From NCBI GenBank assembly GCA_002308635.1, contig DBWG01000089.1, forward strand, positions 20,103 to 47,361: a stretch of 27,259 nucleotides of DNA, read 5' to 3'. How positions within the stretch are numbered: position 1 is the stretch's first letter; the number at the start of each line of letters is the position of its first letter. Below, in pieces: positions 8,197 to 16,397 of this stretch. The stretch comes from Ruminococcaceae bacterium UBA1244. GTDB lineage: Bacteria; Bacillota; Clostridia; Oscillospirales; Acutalibacteraceae. Position numbers and translations under genes: made by a program. The notes below the pieces were generated by a model. That model was not told the DNA's origin and ran no database searches. It saw only the letters and a list, made by a program, of their open reading frames with translations.

Positions 8197-8225
8197 TTGA
8201 AAAAATCCGTGAAATATGGTTTAAT
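8197..8225 (+). promoter_or_regulatory. Promoter of the V-type ATPase operon
   Basis: TTGAAA (8197-8202), 17-nt spacer, TTTAAT (8220-8225), preceded by TGG so the -10 is extended. The expected start near 8232 leaves an untranslated leader of about 220 nt before the first ATPase gene, unusually long for this window and filled with repeats. Together with the terminator at 8111-8141 this explains the gene-free stretch 8090-8451. Confidence 0.65.
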
Positions 8226-8291
8226 ATAAGGGTATAGAATGAACCCTTTGTGTTCCGAAACGACCTTACGAAAGTATAGAAGTTGCGGGGT

Positions 8292-8315
8292 GCAGGGGTA
8301 CTCGAGTACCCCTGC
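8292..8315. repeat. Perfect 24-bp palindrome in the ATPase operon leader
   Basis: Two 12-base arms meet without a spacer: left arm GCAGGGGTACTC, right arm its exact reverse complement, centred on CTCGAG. In RNA it would fold as a 10-bp GC-rich hairpin with a TCGA loop. It lies about 60 nt downstream of the expected transcription start and directly before the tandem repeats. No T run follows, so it is not a standard terminator. Confidence 0.85.
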
Positions 8316-8318
8316 CGA

Positions 8319-8426
8319 GGGTTTGGGGCGAGCAGCCCCAAGCAGGGGTTTGGGGGCGGCAGCCACCAAGCAGGGTTTTGGGGGCGGCAGCCCCAGGCAG
8401 GGTTTTAGGGGCGGCAGCACCCAAGA
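8319..8426 (+). repeat. Four tandem GC-rich hairpin repeats (26-28 bp) in the ATPase leader
   Basis: Units at 8319-8344, 8345-8372, 8373-8399 and 8400-8426. Each reads roughly GGGTTTTGGGGGC, then a GGCA-type loop, then GCCCCAAGCA, so each can fold into its own G/C-stem hairpin; the first unit has a 7-bp stem, TTGGGGC/GCCCCAA. Composition is far richer in G than the neighbouring genes. The array ends 11 nt before the ribosome site of the first ATPase gene. It looks like a dispersed palindromic intergenic element that has expanded, but copies elsewhere in the genome cannot be seen from here. Confidence 0.8.
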
Positions 8427-8451
8427 TAAAACAGTGAAGGAGGGAACGCTT

Positions 8452-8763
8452 GTGGCGAGTGAGATGCTGAAAGCGATCTTGGAGGCCGAGAAGGAGTATT
8501 CCGAAAAAGAAGCGGCTGCTCAGAAGGCTGCGGAGGCTGACAGGATCGAGGCACAGAATAAAGCGGCGGCACTTGTTGAGGAGGCTAAGGAAAAGGCGGA
8601 TAAAATGCTTGAAGAAAACGAGAAAACATTGAATGAAAAGGCAGCATCCGAAAGACAGAAGGCACTGAAGGATACAGAAAAACAGTGTGCTGAACTGTCG
8701 GCGAGTGCGGAAAAGAATATCGGCAGTGTAACAGAACTTGCAATAGAGCTTCTTTGCAGCTGA
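8452..8763 (+). CDS. ntpF: V-type ATPase subunit G/H (NtpF/AhaH-like peripheral stalk)
   Basis: 103 residues, nearly all one Ala/Glu/Lys-rich coiled coil (about 10-85), as expected for the peripheral-stalk subunit that pairs with subunit E. A longer open frame runs upstream to 8239, but it would translate the hairpin repeats into Gly/Ala-rich sequence. GTG at 8452 has AAGGAGGG at the right distance (8437-8444) and gives a normal family length. It is the first gene of the operon, with 37 nt to ntpI. Sequence conservation in this subunit is low, so the assignment leans on coiled-coil character and on its being first, as in Enterococcus hirae ntpFIKECGABD. Confidence 0.8.
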   Translation: MASEMLKAILEAEKEYSEKEAAAQKAAEADRIEAQNKAAALVEEAKEKADKMLEENEKTLNEKAASERQKALKDTEKQCAELSASAEKNIGSVTELAIELLCS

Positions 8764-8800
8764 GATATTTCTAATCATATAAAAGTGTGGTGATCGTAAT

Positions 8801-10795
8801 TTGGCAAAACTAAAAATGAAATCGGTGAGGATCATTGCGCTCAAAAAGGACAGAAAACGTATCCTTGAGCATCTACAGGACAGCGCTCTTGTGCAGGTCA
8901 AGACTGGCAGGGAGGCCGAAGAAGGCTTCCGGCGCTCCGACAAATCCTCACAGAGAAAGCAGTTTGAACGCAATGCTGAACTGACCGAACAGGCTTTGAA
9001 AATTCTGAATAAAGTATCTCCAGAAAAAAAGGGAATGCTTGCGGGATTCAAGGGCAGAAGGGAAATCGACCCCGATGAGATCGGAAGGATAGCCGCTGAT
9101 TCAGCAAAGGTCATTGGTATATGTCAGAAGATCGTGAACCTTGACAAGCAGCGGGCTGACTATGCCGCAGAACAGGTCAGGATAAAGACCTCTCTGGCTC
9201 AGCTTGAACCCTGGAAAAAACTGGATATCCCGCTCAACACGAAGGACACGGCAACAACTGCTGTTCTTATCGGCACTCTGCCAAAGCCATACGACAATAC
9301 TTCATTGTCTGAGGCGATAGCAAAGGAGGCTCCCGACCTTATCTTTGAGTTTGAGATACTGTTCTCTTCCGCAAATATGACCTGTATCTGTCTTTTCGCT
9401 CCCAAAAAGCAAAGAGAGCTTGCAGAAAAGGCACTTCGTACCTACGGCTTTTCACAGCCGCTCAACCCGACAAGCCGTACTCCTGAAGTCAAGGCAAAAC
9501 GTCAGCTTGACAAGAGCGCTGATATCCGCAAAAAGGACGAGGAAGCCGAAAAAGAAATCGCTTCTCTTGCAAAATACCGTGAAAAGATCTGCGAAACTCA
9601 GGACTATTTCGTCCTGAGATCAGAAAAATATAAGGTCATTTCCGAGCTTGACCAGACAAAACACTTTTTCGTGCTGAACGGATATGTTCCCGAAGAGGAC
9701 TGCGCAAAGCTCGAAGTTCTCCTGACCAAAGCGGCGGACTGTGTGGTTGAATTTGAGGACGCCGATGAGGACGCTCCCGTAAAGCTCAAAAACAATAAGT
9801 TCGCAGAACCTGCTCAGAGTATCGTGAGTATGTATTCCGCTCCGTCTCGTGCAGATATCGACCCGACACCGATACTTGCGTTCTTCTTCTACTTCTTCTT
9901 CGGAATGATGTTTTCGGACGCAGGCTACGGACTTCTTATGATAATCGCAACGGCAATTGCAATAAAGGTCTTCAAGCCCGACAAAAAAATGTACAATAAC
10001 CTCAAGCTTTTCCAGTACTGCGGTGTGTTTACGGTTTTGTGGGGACTTGTGTTCGGAAGTATCTTCGGCGATGCGCCGCTGATGTTCTACAAGATGTTCA
10101 CTGGCGACGACAGCATAAAGACCATGCAGGAGTTCCTGCCGTGGCCGACACTCGATACTCAGAAGGACGCTCTGATGATAATGATAATGTCTATCGGACT
10201 CGGACTTGTGCATATCCTTGTCGGTATGGGCTGTAAGTTCGTCATCTGCATGAAGCAGAAAAAATATGCGGAAGCGTTTTTCGATACGGGACTGTGGATG
10301 CTCATGCTGTGCGGCTTTGCCGTTTTGGGTGTCGGCATCGCAACACTTCCGATACTCGTAACTGTAGGAGCCGGAATAGCAATAGCCTGCGCTGTCGGAC
10401 TTGTTCTGACTCAGGGCAGGGGCAAAAAGGGAATTATCGGCAAGCTTGTGGGCGGCGTTGCTTCACTGTATGACATTACAAGCTATATAAGCGACCTTCT
10501 CAGCTATTCAAGACTTCTTGCACTCGGACTGACAACGGGCGTTATGGCGCAGGTATTCAATATGCTGTCGAATCTTTTCGGCACAAGCGTCATAGGCATC
10601 GTTTTTATGATAATCATATTCCTCGTCGGTCACGCAATTACAATAGGACTGAACGCTCTGGGTTCTTACGTCCATACAATGAGACTCCAGTATGTAGAAA
10701 TGTTCAGTAAGTTCTATGAGGGCGGCGGCAAGCCCTTTGAGCCGTTCTCGACAAAGAGCAAATACTTCAAGACAAAGGGCAGCAAAGAAGAATAA
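8801..10795 (+). CDS. ntpI: V-type ATPase subunit I (a-type stator, membrane ion channel)
   Basis: 664 residues, the usual length. The N-terminal half (about 1-345) is a hydrophilic stalk with coiled-coil stretches. The C-terminal half holds seven to eight membrane helices, beginning near ILAFFFYFFFGMMFSDAGYG. The conserved arginine facing the rotor is R571 in LSYSRLLALGL. With the K ring it forms the ion path. The start is TTG at 8801: this gives the family-typical N-terminus MAKLKMKSVRIIALKKDR and is preceded by a GGTGATC-type ribosome site. The alternative ATG at 8816 would lose conserved residues. Confidence 0.95.
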   Translation: MAKLKMKSVRIIALKKDRKRILEHLQDSALVQVKTGREAEEGFRRSDKSSQRKQFERNAELTEQALKILNKVSPEKKGMLAGFKGRREIDPDEIGRIAADSAKVIGICQKIVNLDKQRADYAAEQVRIKTSLAQLEPWKKLDIPLNTKDTATTAVLIGTLPKPYDNTSLSEAIAKEAPDLIFEFEILFSSANMTCICLFAPKKQRELAEKALRTYGFSQPLNPTSRTPEVKAKRQLDKSADIRKKDEEAEKEIASLAKYREKICETQDYFVLRSEKYKVISELDQTKHFFVLNGYVPEEDCAKLEVLLTKAADCVVEFEDADEDAPVKLKNNKFAEPAQSIVSMYSAPSRADIDPTPILAFFFYFFFGMMFSDAGYGLLMIIATAIAIKVFKPDKKMYNNLKLFQYCGVFTVLWGLVFGSIFGDAPLMFYKMFTGDDSIKTMQEFLPWPTLDTQKDALMIMIMSIGLGLVHILVGMGCKFVICMKQKKYAEAFFDTGLWMLMLCGFAVLGVGIATLPILVTVGAGIAIACAVGLVLTQGRGKKGIIGKLVGGVASLYDITSYISDLLSYSRLLALGLTTGVMAQVFNMLSNLFGTSVIGIVFMIIIFLVGHAITIGLNALGSYVHTMRLQYVEMFSKFYEGGGKPFEPFSTKSKYFKTKGSKEE

Positions 10796-10829
10796 GGACA
10801 AAATGTCCGATCAATGGAGGTAAATTATT

Positions 10830-11312
10830 ATGGACGGAATTATGGGTATGTTTTTGGCGATCGTTGCAGCTGCAGTGGCTACTGTTTTTGCGGGCATAGG
10901 TTCTGCAAAGGGCGTAGGAAGCGCTGCTCAGACTTCAATGGGAGTTCTCTCTGAGGATTCATCAATGTTCGGTAAGATGCTCGTTCTTACGCTTCTTCCC
11001 GGTACACAGGGACTTTACGGCTTTATCGTAGGCTTCCTTATCCTCATCAACTGCGGTGTTCTCGGCGGCGATATGCCGACACTCGGTCAGGGCTTTGCAT
11101 TCCTCGGCGCTTCACTTGCAATAGGCTTCGGCGGTATGATGTCAGGTTTTGCACAGGGTAAAGCGGCAGTTTCCGGCATCACGATGACCGCAAAGGACGA
11201 AAAGAACTTCTCAAAGGCAATGGTATCCATCACACTCGTTGAGATCTATGCACTTCTTGCCTTTATTGTTTCACTTCTTATTGTAATCCAGGTTCCCAAC
11301 CTCACATTCTGA
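10830..11312 (+). CDS. ntpK: V-type ATPase rotor subunit K (c ring), Na+-type ligand set
   Basis: 160 residues with four membrane helices, a fused pair of hairpins (16-kDa type). The ion-binding glutamate is present once, E138 in TLVEIYALLAF; the first hairpin has none, as in NtpK. Compared with the sodium site described for E. hirae NtpK (L61, T64, Q65, Q110, E139), this protein has L56, T59 and Q60 in LLPGTQGLYG, Q109 in GFAQGKAAV, and E138. All five positions are kept, which points to Na+ as the coupling ion. AGGTAAATT lies just before the ATG at 10830, in TGGAGGTAA context. It lies between ntpI and ntpE with gaps of 34-36 nt. Confidence 0.96.
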   Translation: MDGIMGMFLAIVAAAVATVFAGIGSAKGVGSAAQTSMGVLSEDSSMFGKMLVLTLLPGTQGLYGFIVGFLILINCGVLGGDMPTLGQGFAFLGASLAIGFGGMMSGFAQGKAAVSGITMTAKDEKNFSKAMVSITLVEIYALLAFIVSLLIVIQVPNLTF

Positions 11313-11348
11313 TAAACAAAATAATCCAAATACAAAGGTGGGACGAAT

Positions 11349-11933
11349 ATGAGCAGCGGTGAAAAAATACTGTCAAGCATACGCTCTGACAGCGAAGAGT
11401 CTGTCGCTAAGATCAGAAGCGAATCAAAAGAAAAGTGCGAAAAGTTGCTCTCAAAGGGCAGAAAAAAAGCACAGGAGATCACTGACGCAGCTGAACTGAA
11501 AAAGGCTCAGCAGACAGAAAGACTCACAAAAGCAAACAACAGCCGTACTGAGCTTGAAAAGCGCAATATGCTGCTTGCTGCAAGACGTGCAGAGATAGAC
11601 AAGGCTGTGAAGCATATACTGAACTATATGGAAACTCTTGAAACAAAAGAGTATTTTGAGCTTGTATGCCGTCTTGCTTCAACGCTCGGAAATAAAGAGG
11701 GGATCGTTTTCCTGAATGAAAAGGACCTCAGAAGAGCGCCGAAGGATCTTGAAAAACGTCTTAACGAAAGCGGCATAAAGGCAACACTCAGCAAAACTCC
11801 ATACAACAATATCAAAAGCGGCTTTATCCTCAAAAACGGAGATATCGAAGACAATATGAGCTTTGACGCAATTATTGCGGAGCGCAGAGAAGCGATAGAA
11901 GACCTTATCAACCGTGAGCTTTTCAAGAAGTGA
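11349..11933 (+). CDS. ntpE: V-type ATPase subunit E (peripheral stalk)
   Basis: 194 residues. Residues 1-95 form a charged coiled coil (Lys/Glu/Ala/Arg-rich) that should pair with the NtpF helix. The C-terminal half is a mixed alpha/beta head ending in GDIEDNMSFDAIIAERREAI, typical of subunit E heads that hold the catalytic A3B3 ring. The ribosome site is AGGTGGG, 7 nt before the ATG. The stop is 11 nt before ntpC, whose ribosome site begins in the intervening GAGGGGGAG. Confidence 0.93.
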   Translation: MSSGEKILSSIRSDSEESVAKIRSESKEKCEKLLSKGRKKAQEITDAAELKKAQQTERLTKANNSRTELEKRNMLLAARRAEIDKAVKHILNYMETLETKEYFELVCRLASTLGNKEGIVFLNEKDLRRAPKDLEKRLNESGIKATLSKTPYNNIKSGFILKNGDIEDNMSFDAIIAERREAIEDLINRELFKK

Positions 11934-11944
11934 GGGGGAGTTAA

Positions 11945-12916
11945 ATGTCACTGTCGTATGAATTTTCAATAGGTTCAGTCAGAGCCAAAGAAAAATCTCT
12001 CTTTACATCTTCTGACGCTGAACAGATGCTTGCGCTCAAAAACGAAAACGAGCTTATACGTTTTCTCAGGGACAAGGGCTACGGCGACGGCAATACTGTC
12101 GATGAGATCATTGAGAGCAATACCGAAAAAATGTGGAAATACATAAAAAGCGTTGCTCCGGACTTCGATCTGTTCTATCCGTTTTTTATACAGAATGACA
12201 TCCACAACCTTAAAACAGTTCTTAAAGGCGTAATGTCTGAAAGAAAGCCGGATGAATTTCTCATCGAGCCGTGCAGCATAAAAATAGAGGACATGAAAAA
12301 AGCGGTGGAGAACCGCCGTTTTGAAAACTTTCCTCTGTGGCTGAGAAGACCTGCAAACAGAGCATACCAAATACTTGCCGAAACAAAGGACGCAAGACTC
12401 AGCGATGCCTATATAGACAAGGCAGTGCTTTCACAGCTTCTTGTTGAGGGAAAAAAATCAGGCTCAAAGTTCCTGCAGGAATATTTCGGTACACTTGTAT
12501 TCTATGCAAACGTAAAAGCGGCTCTCAGAGGTGCAAGAATGACTGTCCGCAGGCTCTTTTATGAAAAAGCGCTCTGCGAGTGCGACGGACTTTCAAAAGA
12601 TGATGTCATCCGCTTTGCGATGCAGGGACATGAGGCTCTTGTAAAGTATCTTTCAAAGATAGATGCTTTCGGCTGCAAAAAAGCTATGGAAGCTTATGCA
12701 AAATCGGCTTCGGAGTTTGAAAAGTTCGTTGACAACAGGCTCGTAGGTCTTGCACGATCAATGTGCAGGCTGACAAGTGAAGGACCCGAACCGCTTGTAG
12801 GATATTATATCGGCTGTGTCTATGAGAGAAAAATGATCTACATTATCGCAAGCGGTCTTAAAACAGAGACTCCGCCCGAAAAGATCAGGGAAAGGCTGCG
12901 TGATATCTATGGCTAA
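11945..12916 (+). CDS. ntpC: V-type ATPase subunit C (d/AC39 family, central stalk socket)
   Basis: 323 residues, all helical. The N-terminus (YEFSIGSVRAKEKSLF) and the repeated motifs with FEKFVDNRL near the C-terminus fit the V-ATPase C/AC39 family. This subunit sits on top of the K ring as a socket for the D-F shaft. The ATG at 11945 follows GAGGGGGAG by 4 nt. Its last codons overlap the start of ntpG by 8 bp (ATGGCTAA), a sign of coupled translation. Confidence 0.93.
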   Translation: MSLSYEFSIGSVRAKEKSLFTSSDAEQMLALKNENELIRFLRDKGYGDGNTVDEIIESNTEKMWKYIKSVAPDFDLFYPFFIQNDIHNLKTVLKGVMSERKPDEFLIEPCSIKIEDMKKAVENRRFENFPLWLRRPANRAYQILAETKDARLSDAYIDKAVLSQLLVEGKKSGSKFLQEYFGTLVFYANVKAALRGARMTVRRLFYEKALCECDGLSKDDVIRFAMQGHEALVKYLSKIDAFGCKKAMEAYAKSASEFEKFVDNRLVGLARSMCRLTSEGPEPLVGYYIGCVYERKMIYIIASGLKTETPPEKIRERLRDIYG

Positions 12917-13232
12917 GAGCATTGCTATAATCGGTGACAGCGAGAGCATAAAGGGCTTCGGCGCTGTTGGGATGGATCTTTTTATATGCGACGATCCGCC
13001 TTCATCTCCGCAGCTTTTAAAACAGATCGCTGAAAATGATTATTATGCGATAATATATATGACTGAGGAGATATTTGAAGCCTCCTCAAAAGAACGCGAA
13101 AAATATACCGAGCGGGCTATCCCTGCGATAATCCCTCTCCCCGGAGTCAGGGGCAACACGGGTATCGGACAAAGGCGGCTTTCGTCGTTTGTTGAGCAGG
13201 CAGTAGGCTCGGACATACTCTTTAAAAATTGA
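12909..13232 (+). CDS. ntpG: V-type ATPase subunit F (NtpG, central shaft)
   Basis: 107 residues, a small alpha/beta protein. The N-terminal IAIIGDSESIKGFGAVG and the later PAIIPLPGVRG are characteristic of V-ATPase subunit F. Together with D it forms the rotating shaft and couples ATP hydrolysis to the ring. An in-frame GTG at 12900 would add three residues; ATG at 12909 gives the usual family N-terminus and an 8-bp overlap with ntpC, so it is preferred. Confidence 0.93.
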   Translation: MAKSIAIIGDSESIKGFGAVGMDLFICDDPPSSPQLLKQIAENDYYAIIYMTEEIFEASSKEREKYTERAIPAIIPLPGVRGNTGIGQRRLSSFVEQAVGSDILFKN

Positions 13233-13242
13233 GGTGTATAAC

Positions 13243-15009
13243 TTGGTTAGCGGAATAATTACAAAGGTAGCAGGCCCTCTTGTTATCGCTGAGGGTATGC
13301 GAAATGCAAATATGTTTGACGTTGTCCGTGTCAGCAGTCAGCGTCTTATCGGCGAGATCATCGAAATGCACGGCGACAGAGCGTCTATTCAGGTCTACGA
13401 AGAAACTTCCGGTCTCGGTCCCGGAGAGGTCGTAGAGTCAACCGGCGTACCGCTTTCTGTTGAACTTGGTCCCGGACTTATCGGCGCAATTTATGACGGT
13501 ATCCAGAGACCTCTTAACGAGATAATGAAGGTCGCAGGCACAAACCTCACAAGAGGTGTTGAAGTTCCGTCACTCGACCACAAGAAAAGGTGGCACTTTA
13601 CACCCGTAAAGAAGGCAGGCGACACTGTTGCTGCCGGTGACGTTATCGGTACGGTCAAGGAGACAAATGCTGTTCTCCACAAAATAATGGTTCCAAACAA
13701 GATGGGCGGTAAGATAAAGTCCATAAAGGAAGGCGACTTTACAGTTGATGATACAGTCGCTGTTATCGAAAAGGACGGAAAGTCAGAAAATATCACAATG
13801 GCAGTAAAATGGCCTGTCCGTGTCGGCAGACCCTACAAGCGCAAGCTTTCTCCGGATATCCTTCTTACTACCGGTCAGAGAACTATCGACACGCTTTTCC
13901 CGATAGCAAAGGGCGGTGTTGCTGCTGTTCCGGGACCCTTTGGTTCGGGCAAGACAGTAGTTCAGCATCAGCTCGCAAAATGGGCTGCGGCTGATATAAT
14001 CGTATACATCGGCTGCGGTGAGCGTGGAAACGAAATGACGGACGTTCTCAACGAGTTCCCTGAACTGAAAGACCCGAGAACAGGCAACTCGCTTATGGAG
14101 AGAACTGTCCTTATCGCAAATACATCAGATATGCCCGTTGCCGCACGTGAGGCTTCCATCTATACGGGTATCACTATCGCAGAATATTTCAGAGATATGG
14201 GCTATACTGTAGCTCTGATGGCGGATTCCACTTCAAGATGGGCAGAGGCTCTCCGTGAGATGTCCGGACGACTTGAAGAAATGCCTGGTGAAGAGGGCTA
14301 TCCCGCATATCTCGGCAGCCGTCTCGCACAGTTCTATGAAAGAGCGGGACGAGTTATCGTAAACGGAACAGAGGATACCGAAGGTGCATTGTCGGTTATC
14401 GGCGCAGTTTCACCTCCCGGCGGTGATATTTCCGAGCCGGTATCACAGGCGACCCTCAGAATCGTAAAAGTATTCTGGGGACTTGACGCAAGCCTTGCTT
14501 ACAAGAGACACTTCCCGGCTATCAACTGGCTGACAAGTTATTCGCTTTACACAGATCAGCTCACAAAATGGTTCTCAGAGAATGCTTCAAAGGACTTCAT
14601 GGAGCTGAGAGGCAGACTTATGGCACTGCTTCAGGACGAAGCCGAGCTTCAGGAAATAGTAAACCTTGTAGGTATGGACGCACTTTCCGCAAACGACAGA
14701 CTCAAACTCGAAACTGCCCGTTCCATCCGTGAGGACTACCTCCACCAGAACGCTTTTGACTCTGTAGATACCTACACATCCCTGAAAAAGCAGGTTCTTA
14801 TGATGAGGGCTATCCTTCTTTGCTATGACAAGTCATCCGAAGCACTCAAAAGAGGAGCTTCAATTGACGACCTTATGAAGATGGGTGTGCGTGAGCGTGT
14901 AGGACGTTTCAAATACGAAGAGGAAAGCGGAATTGACGAGGAATTTGAATCCATAAAGGCAATTCTTGATAAAGAGATAGAAGATGCTGTTGAAAGGAGT
15001 GAGGACTGA
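13243..15009 (+). CDS. ntpA: V-type ATPase catalytic subunit A
   Basis: 588 residues. Walker A is GPFGSGKT (231-238), followed by GCGERGNEM, the Walker-B region LMADSTSRWAEALRE, and EEGYPAYLGSRLA, all diagnostic of the catalytic A subunit. The non-homologous insert region (about 110-195) that separates A from F-type beta is present. It hydrolyses (or makes) ATP at the A-B interfaces. A GTG at 13234 is in frame, but GAGGTG at 13231-13236 is the ribosome site, which makes TTG at 13243 the likely start; this yields MVSGIITKVAGPLV, matching the family N-terminus. The stop overlaps the ATG of ntpB. Confidence 0.96.
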   Translation: MVSGIITKVAGPLVIAEGMRNANMFDVVRVSSQRLIGEIIEMHGDRASIQVYEETSGLGPGEVVESTGVPLSVELGPGLIGAIYDGIQRPLNEIMKVAGTNLTRGVEVPSLDHKKRWHFTPVKKAGDTVAAGDVIGTVKETNAVLHKIMVPNKMGGKIKSIKEGDFTVDDTVAVIEKDGKSENITMAVKWPVRVGRPYKRKLSPDILLTTGQRTIDTLFPIAKGGVAAVPGPFGSGKTVVQHQLAKWAAADIIVYIGCGERGNEMTDVLNEFPELKDPRTGNSLMERTVLIANTSDMPVAAREASIYTGITIAEYFRDMGYTVALMADSTSRWAEALREMSGRLEEMPGEEGYPAYLGSRLAQFYERAGRVIVNGTEDTEGALSVIGAVSPPGGDISEPVSQATLRIVKVFWGLDASLAYKRHFPAINWLTSYSLYTDQLTKWFSENASKDFMELRGRLMALLQDEAELQEIVNLVGMDALSANDRLKLETARSIREDYLHQNAFDSVDTYTSLKKQVLMMRAILLCYDKSSEALKRGASIDDLMKMGVRERVGRFKYEEESGIDEEFESIKAILDKEIEDAVERSED

Positions 15010-16379
15010 TGCCAAAGGAATACCGTACCATACGAGAGGTAGCAGGTCCTCTTATGATGATAAGCGATGTTGAGGGCGTTACCTACAACGAGCTTGGAGA
15101 GATAGAGCTTCCCAACGGCGAAAAGCGCCGCTGTCAGGTGCTTGAAGTAGACGGCACAAATGCTCTTGTTCAGCTTTTTGACTCAGCAGCAGGCATCAAC
15201 CTTGCCGAAAGCAAGGTAAGATTCCTCGGAAAATCTATGGAGCTGCCTGTGTCCGCCGATATGCTCTCACGAGTATTTGACGGTCTCGGAAACCCGATAG
15301 ATGACGGTCCGGCTATTATACCCGAAAAGAGAATGGACATCAACGGTACGCCCATGAACCCCGCAGCAAGAGACTATCCGCAGGAGTTTATCCAGACAGG
15401 CGTATCCGCAATTGACGGACTTAATACCCTTGTAAGAGGACAGAAGCTCCCGATATTCTCAGCATCAGGTCTGCCTCATGCACAGCTTGCCGCACAGATA
15501 GCACGTCAGGCAGCCGTAAGAGGAAAGGACGAGCAGTTCGCTGTTGTATTCGCTGCAATGGGTATCACTTATGAGGAATCCGATTATTTTGTACAGTCCT
15601 TCCGTGAGACAGGCGCTATCGACAGAACTGTAATGTTCGTGAACCTTGCAAATGACCCTGCTATCGAGCGTATCGCAACTCCGAGAATGGCACTCACAGC
15701 AGCAGAATATCTTGCGTTCGACCTCGGAATGCACGTACTCGTTATTATGACCGATATCACAAACTACGCCGATGCTCTCCGTGAAGTTTCTGCCGCAAGA
15801 AAGGAAGTTCCCGGCAGACGAGGCTATCCCGGATATATGTACACCAACCTTGCAACACTTTATGAACGTGCAGGCCGTCTTAAAGGAAAGAACGGTTCTA
15901 TCACAATGATACCGATTCTCACCATGCCCGAAGACGACAAGACTCACCCGATACCCGACCTTACAGGCTACATCACCGAAGGTCAGATAATTCTCAGCCG
16001 TGAGCTTTACAGAAAGGGCGTAATGCCGCCGATAGATGTTCTTCCGTCACTGTCACGTCTTAAAGACAAGGGTATAGGCCCGGGCAGAACAAGAGAAGAC
16101 CATGCCGCAACAATGAACCAGCTTTTCTCCGCTTATGCAAGAGGAAAGGATGCCCGTGAACTGATGATAGTTCTCGGCGAGGCGGCTCTTACAGATATTG
16201 ACAAGAAGTATGCGGAGTTTGCAGAAGCCTTTGAAAAGGAATATGTTTCACAGGGCTTCAATGCTAACCGCACCATCGAAGATACACTTGATACAGGCTG
16301 GAGACTTCTCCACATTCTGCCCCGAAGCGAGCTTAAACGTATCAAGGACGATATGCTTGACAAATACTACGGCAAATAA
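15009..16379 (+). CDS. ntpB: V-type ATPase non-catalytic subunit B
   Basis: 456 residues, normal length. The P-loop position is degenerate (SASGLPHAQLAAQ), as in all B subunits, so it completes the catalytic sites of A without turning over ATP itself. PGRRGYPGYMYTNLATLYERAGR and IPDLTGYITEGQI are family signatures. The ATG at 15009 shares a base with the ntpA stop (TGATG), so translation is coupled and A:B stoichiometry is kept near one. Confidence 0.96.
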   Translation: MPKEYRTIREVAGPLMMISDVEGVTYNELGEIELPNGEKRRCQVLEVDGTNALVQLFDSAAGINLAESKVRFLGKSMELPVSADMLSRVFDGLGNPIDDGPAIIPEKRMDINGTPMNPAARDYPQEFIQTGVSAIDGLNTLVRGQKLPIFSASGLPHAQLAAQIARQAAVRGKDEQFAVVFAAMGITYEESDYFVQSFRETGAIDRTVMFVNLANDPAIERIATPRMALTAAEYLAFDLGMHVLVIMTDITNYADALREVSAARKEVPGRRGYPGYMYTNLATLYERAGRLKGKNGSITMIPILTMPEDDKTHPIPDLTGYITEGQIILSRELYRKGVMPPIDVLPSLSRLKDKGIGPGRTREDHAATMNQLFSAYARGKDARELMIVLGEAALTDIDKKYAEFAEAFEKEYVSQGFNANRTIEDTLDTGWRLLHILPRSELKRIKDDMLDKYYGK

Positions 16380-16397
16380 TGTGCAGGGAGAATCGCT

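Noticed and set aside
8319..8426. CRISPR-like array
   Set aside because: The units are directly adjacent with no unique spacers, vary in length and sequence, and no cas gene is present.
8266..9114. 282-residue minus-strand open frame across the repeats, ntpF and the start of ntpI
   Set aside because: Cys/Ser/Leu-rich antisense product of the coiled-coil genes and of the GC repeats; no ribosome site or domain.
9620..10213. 197-residue minus-strand open frame inside ntpI
   Set aside because: Antisense to conserved ntpI sequence; His/Arg/Cys-rich shadow composition.
13234..13242. GTG start for ntpA at 13234
   Set aside because: GAGGTG at this place is the ribosome site for TTG 13243, which gives the family-typical N-terminus.
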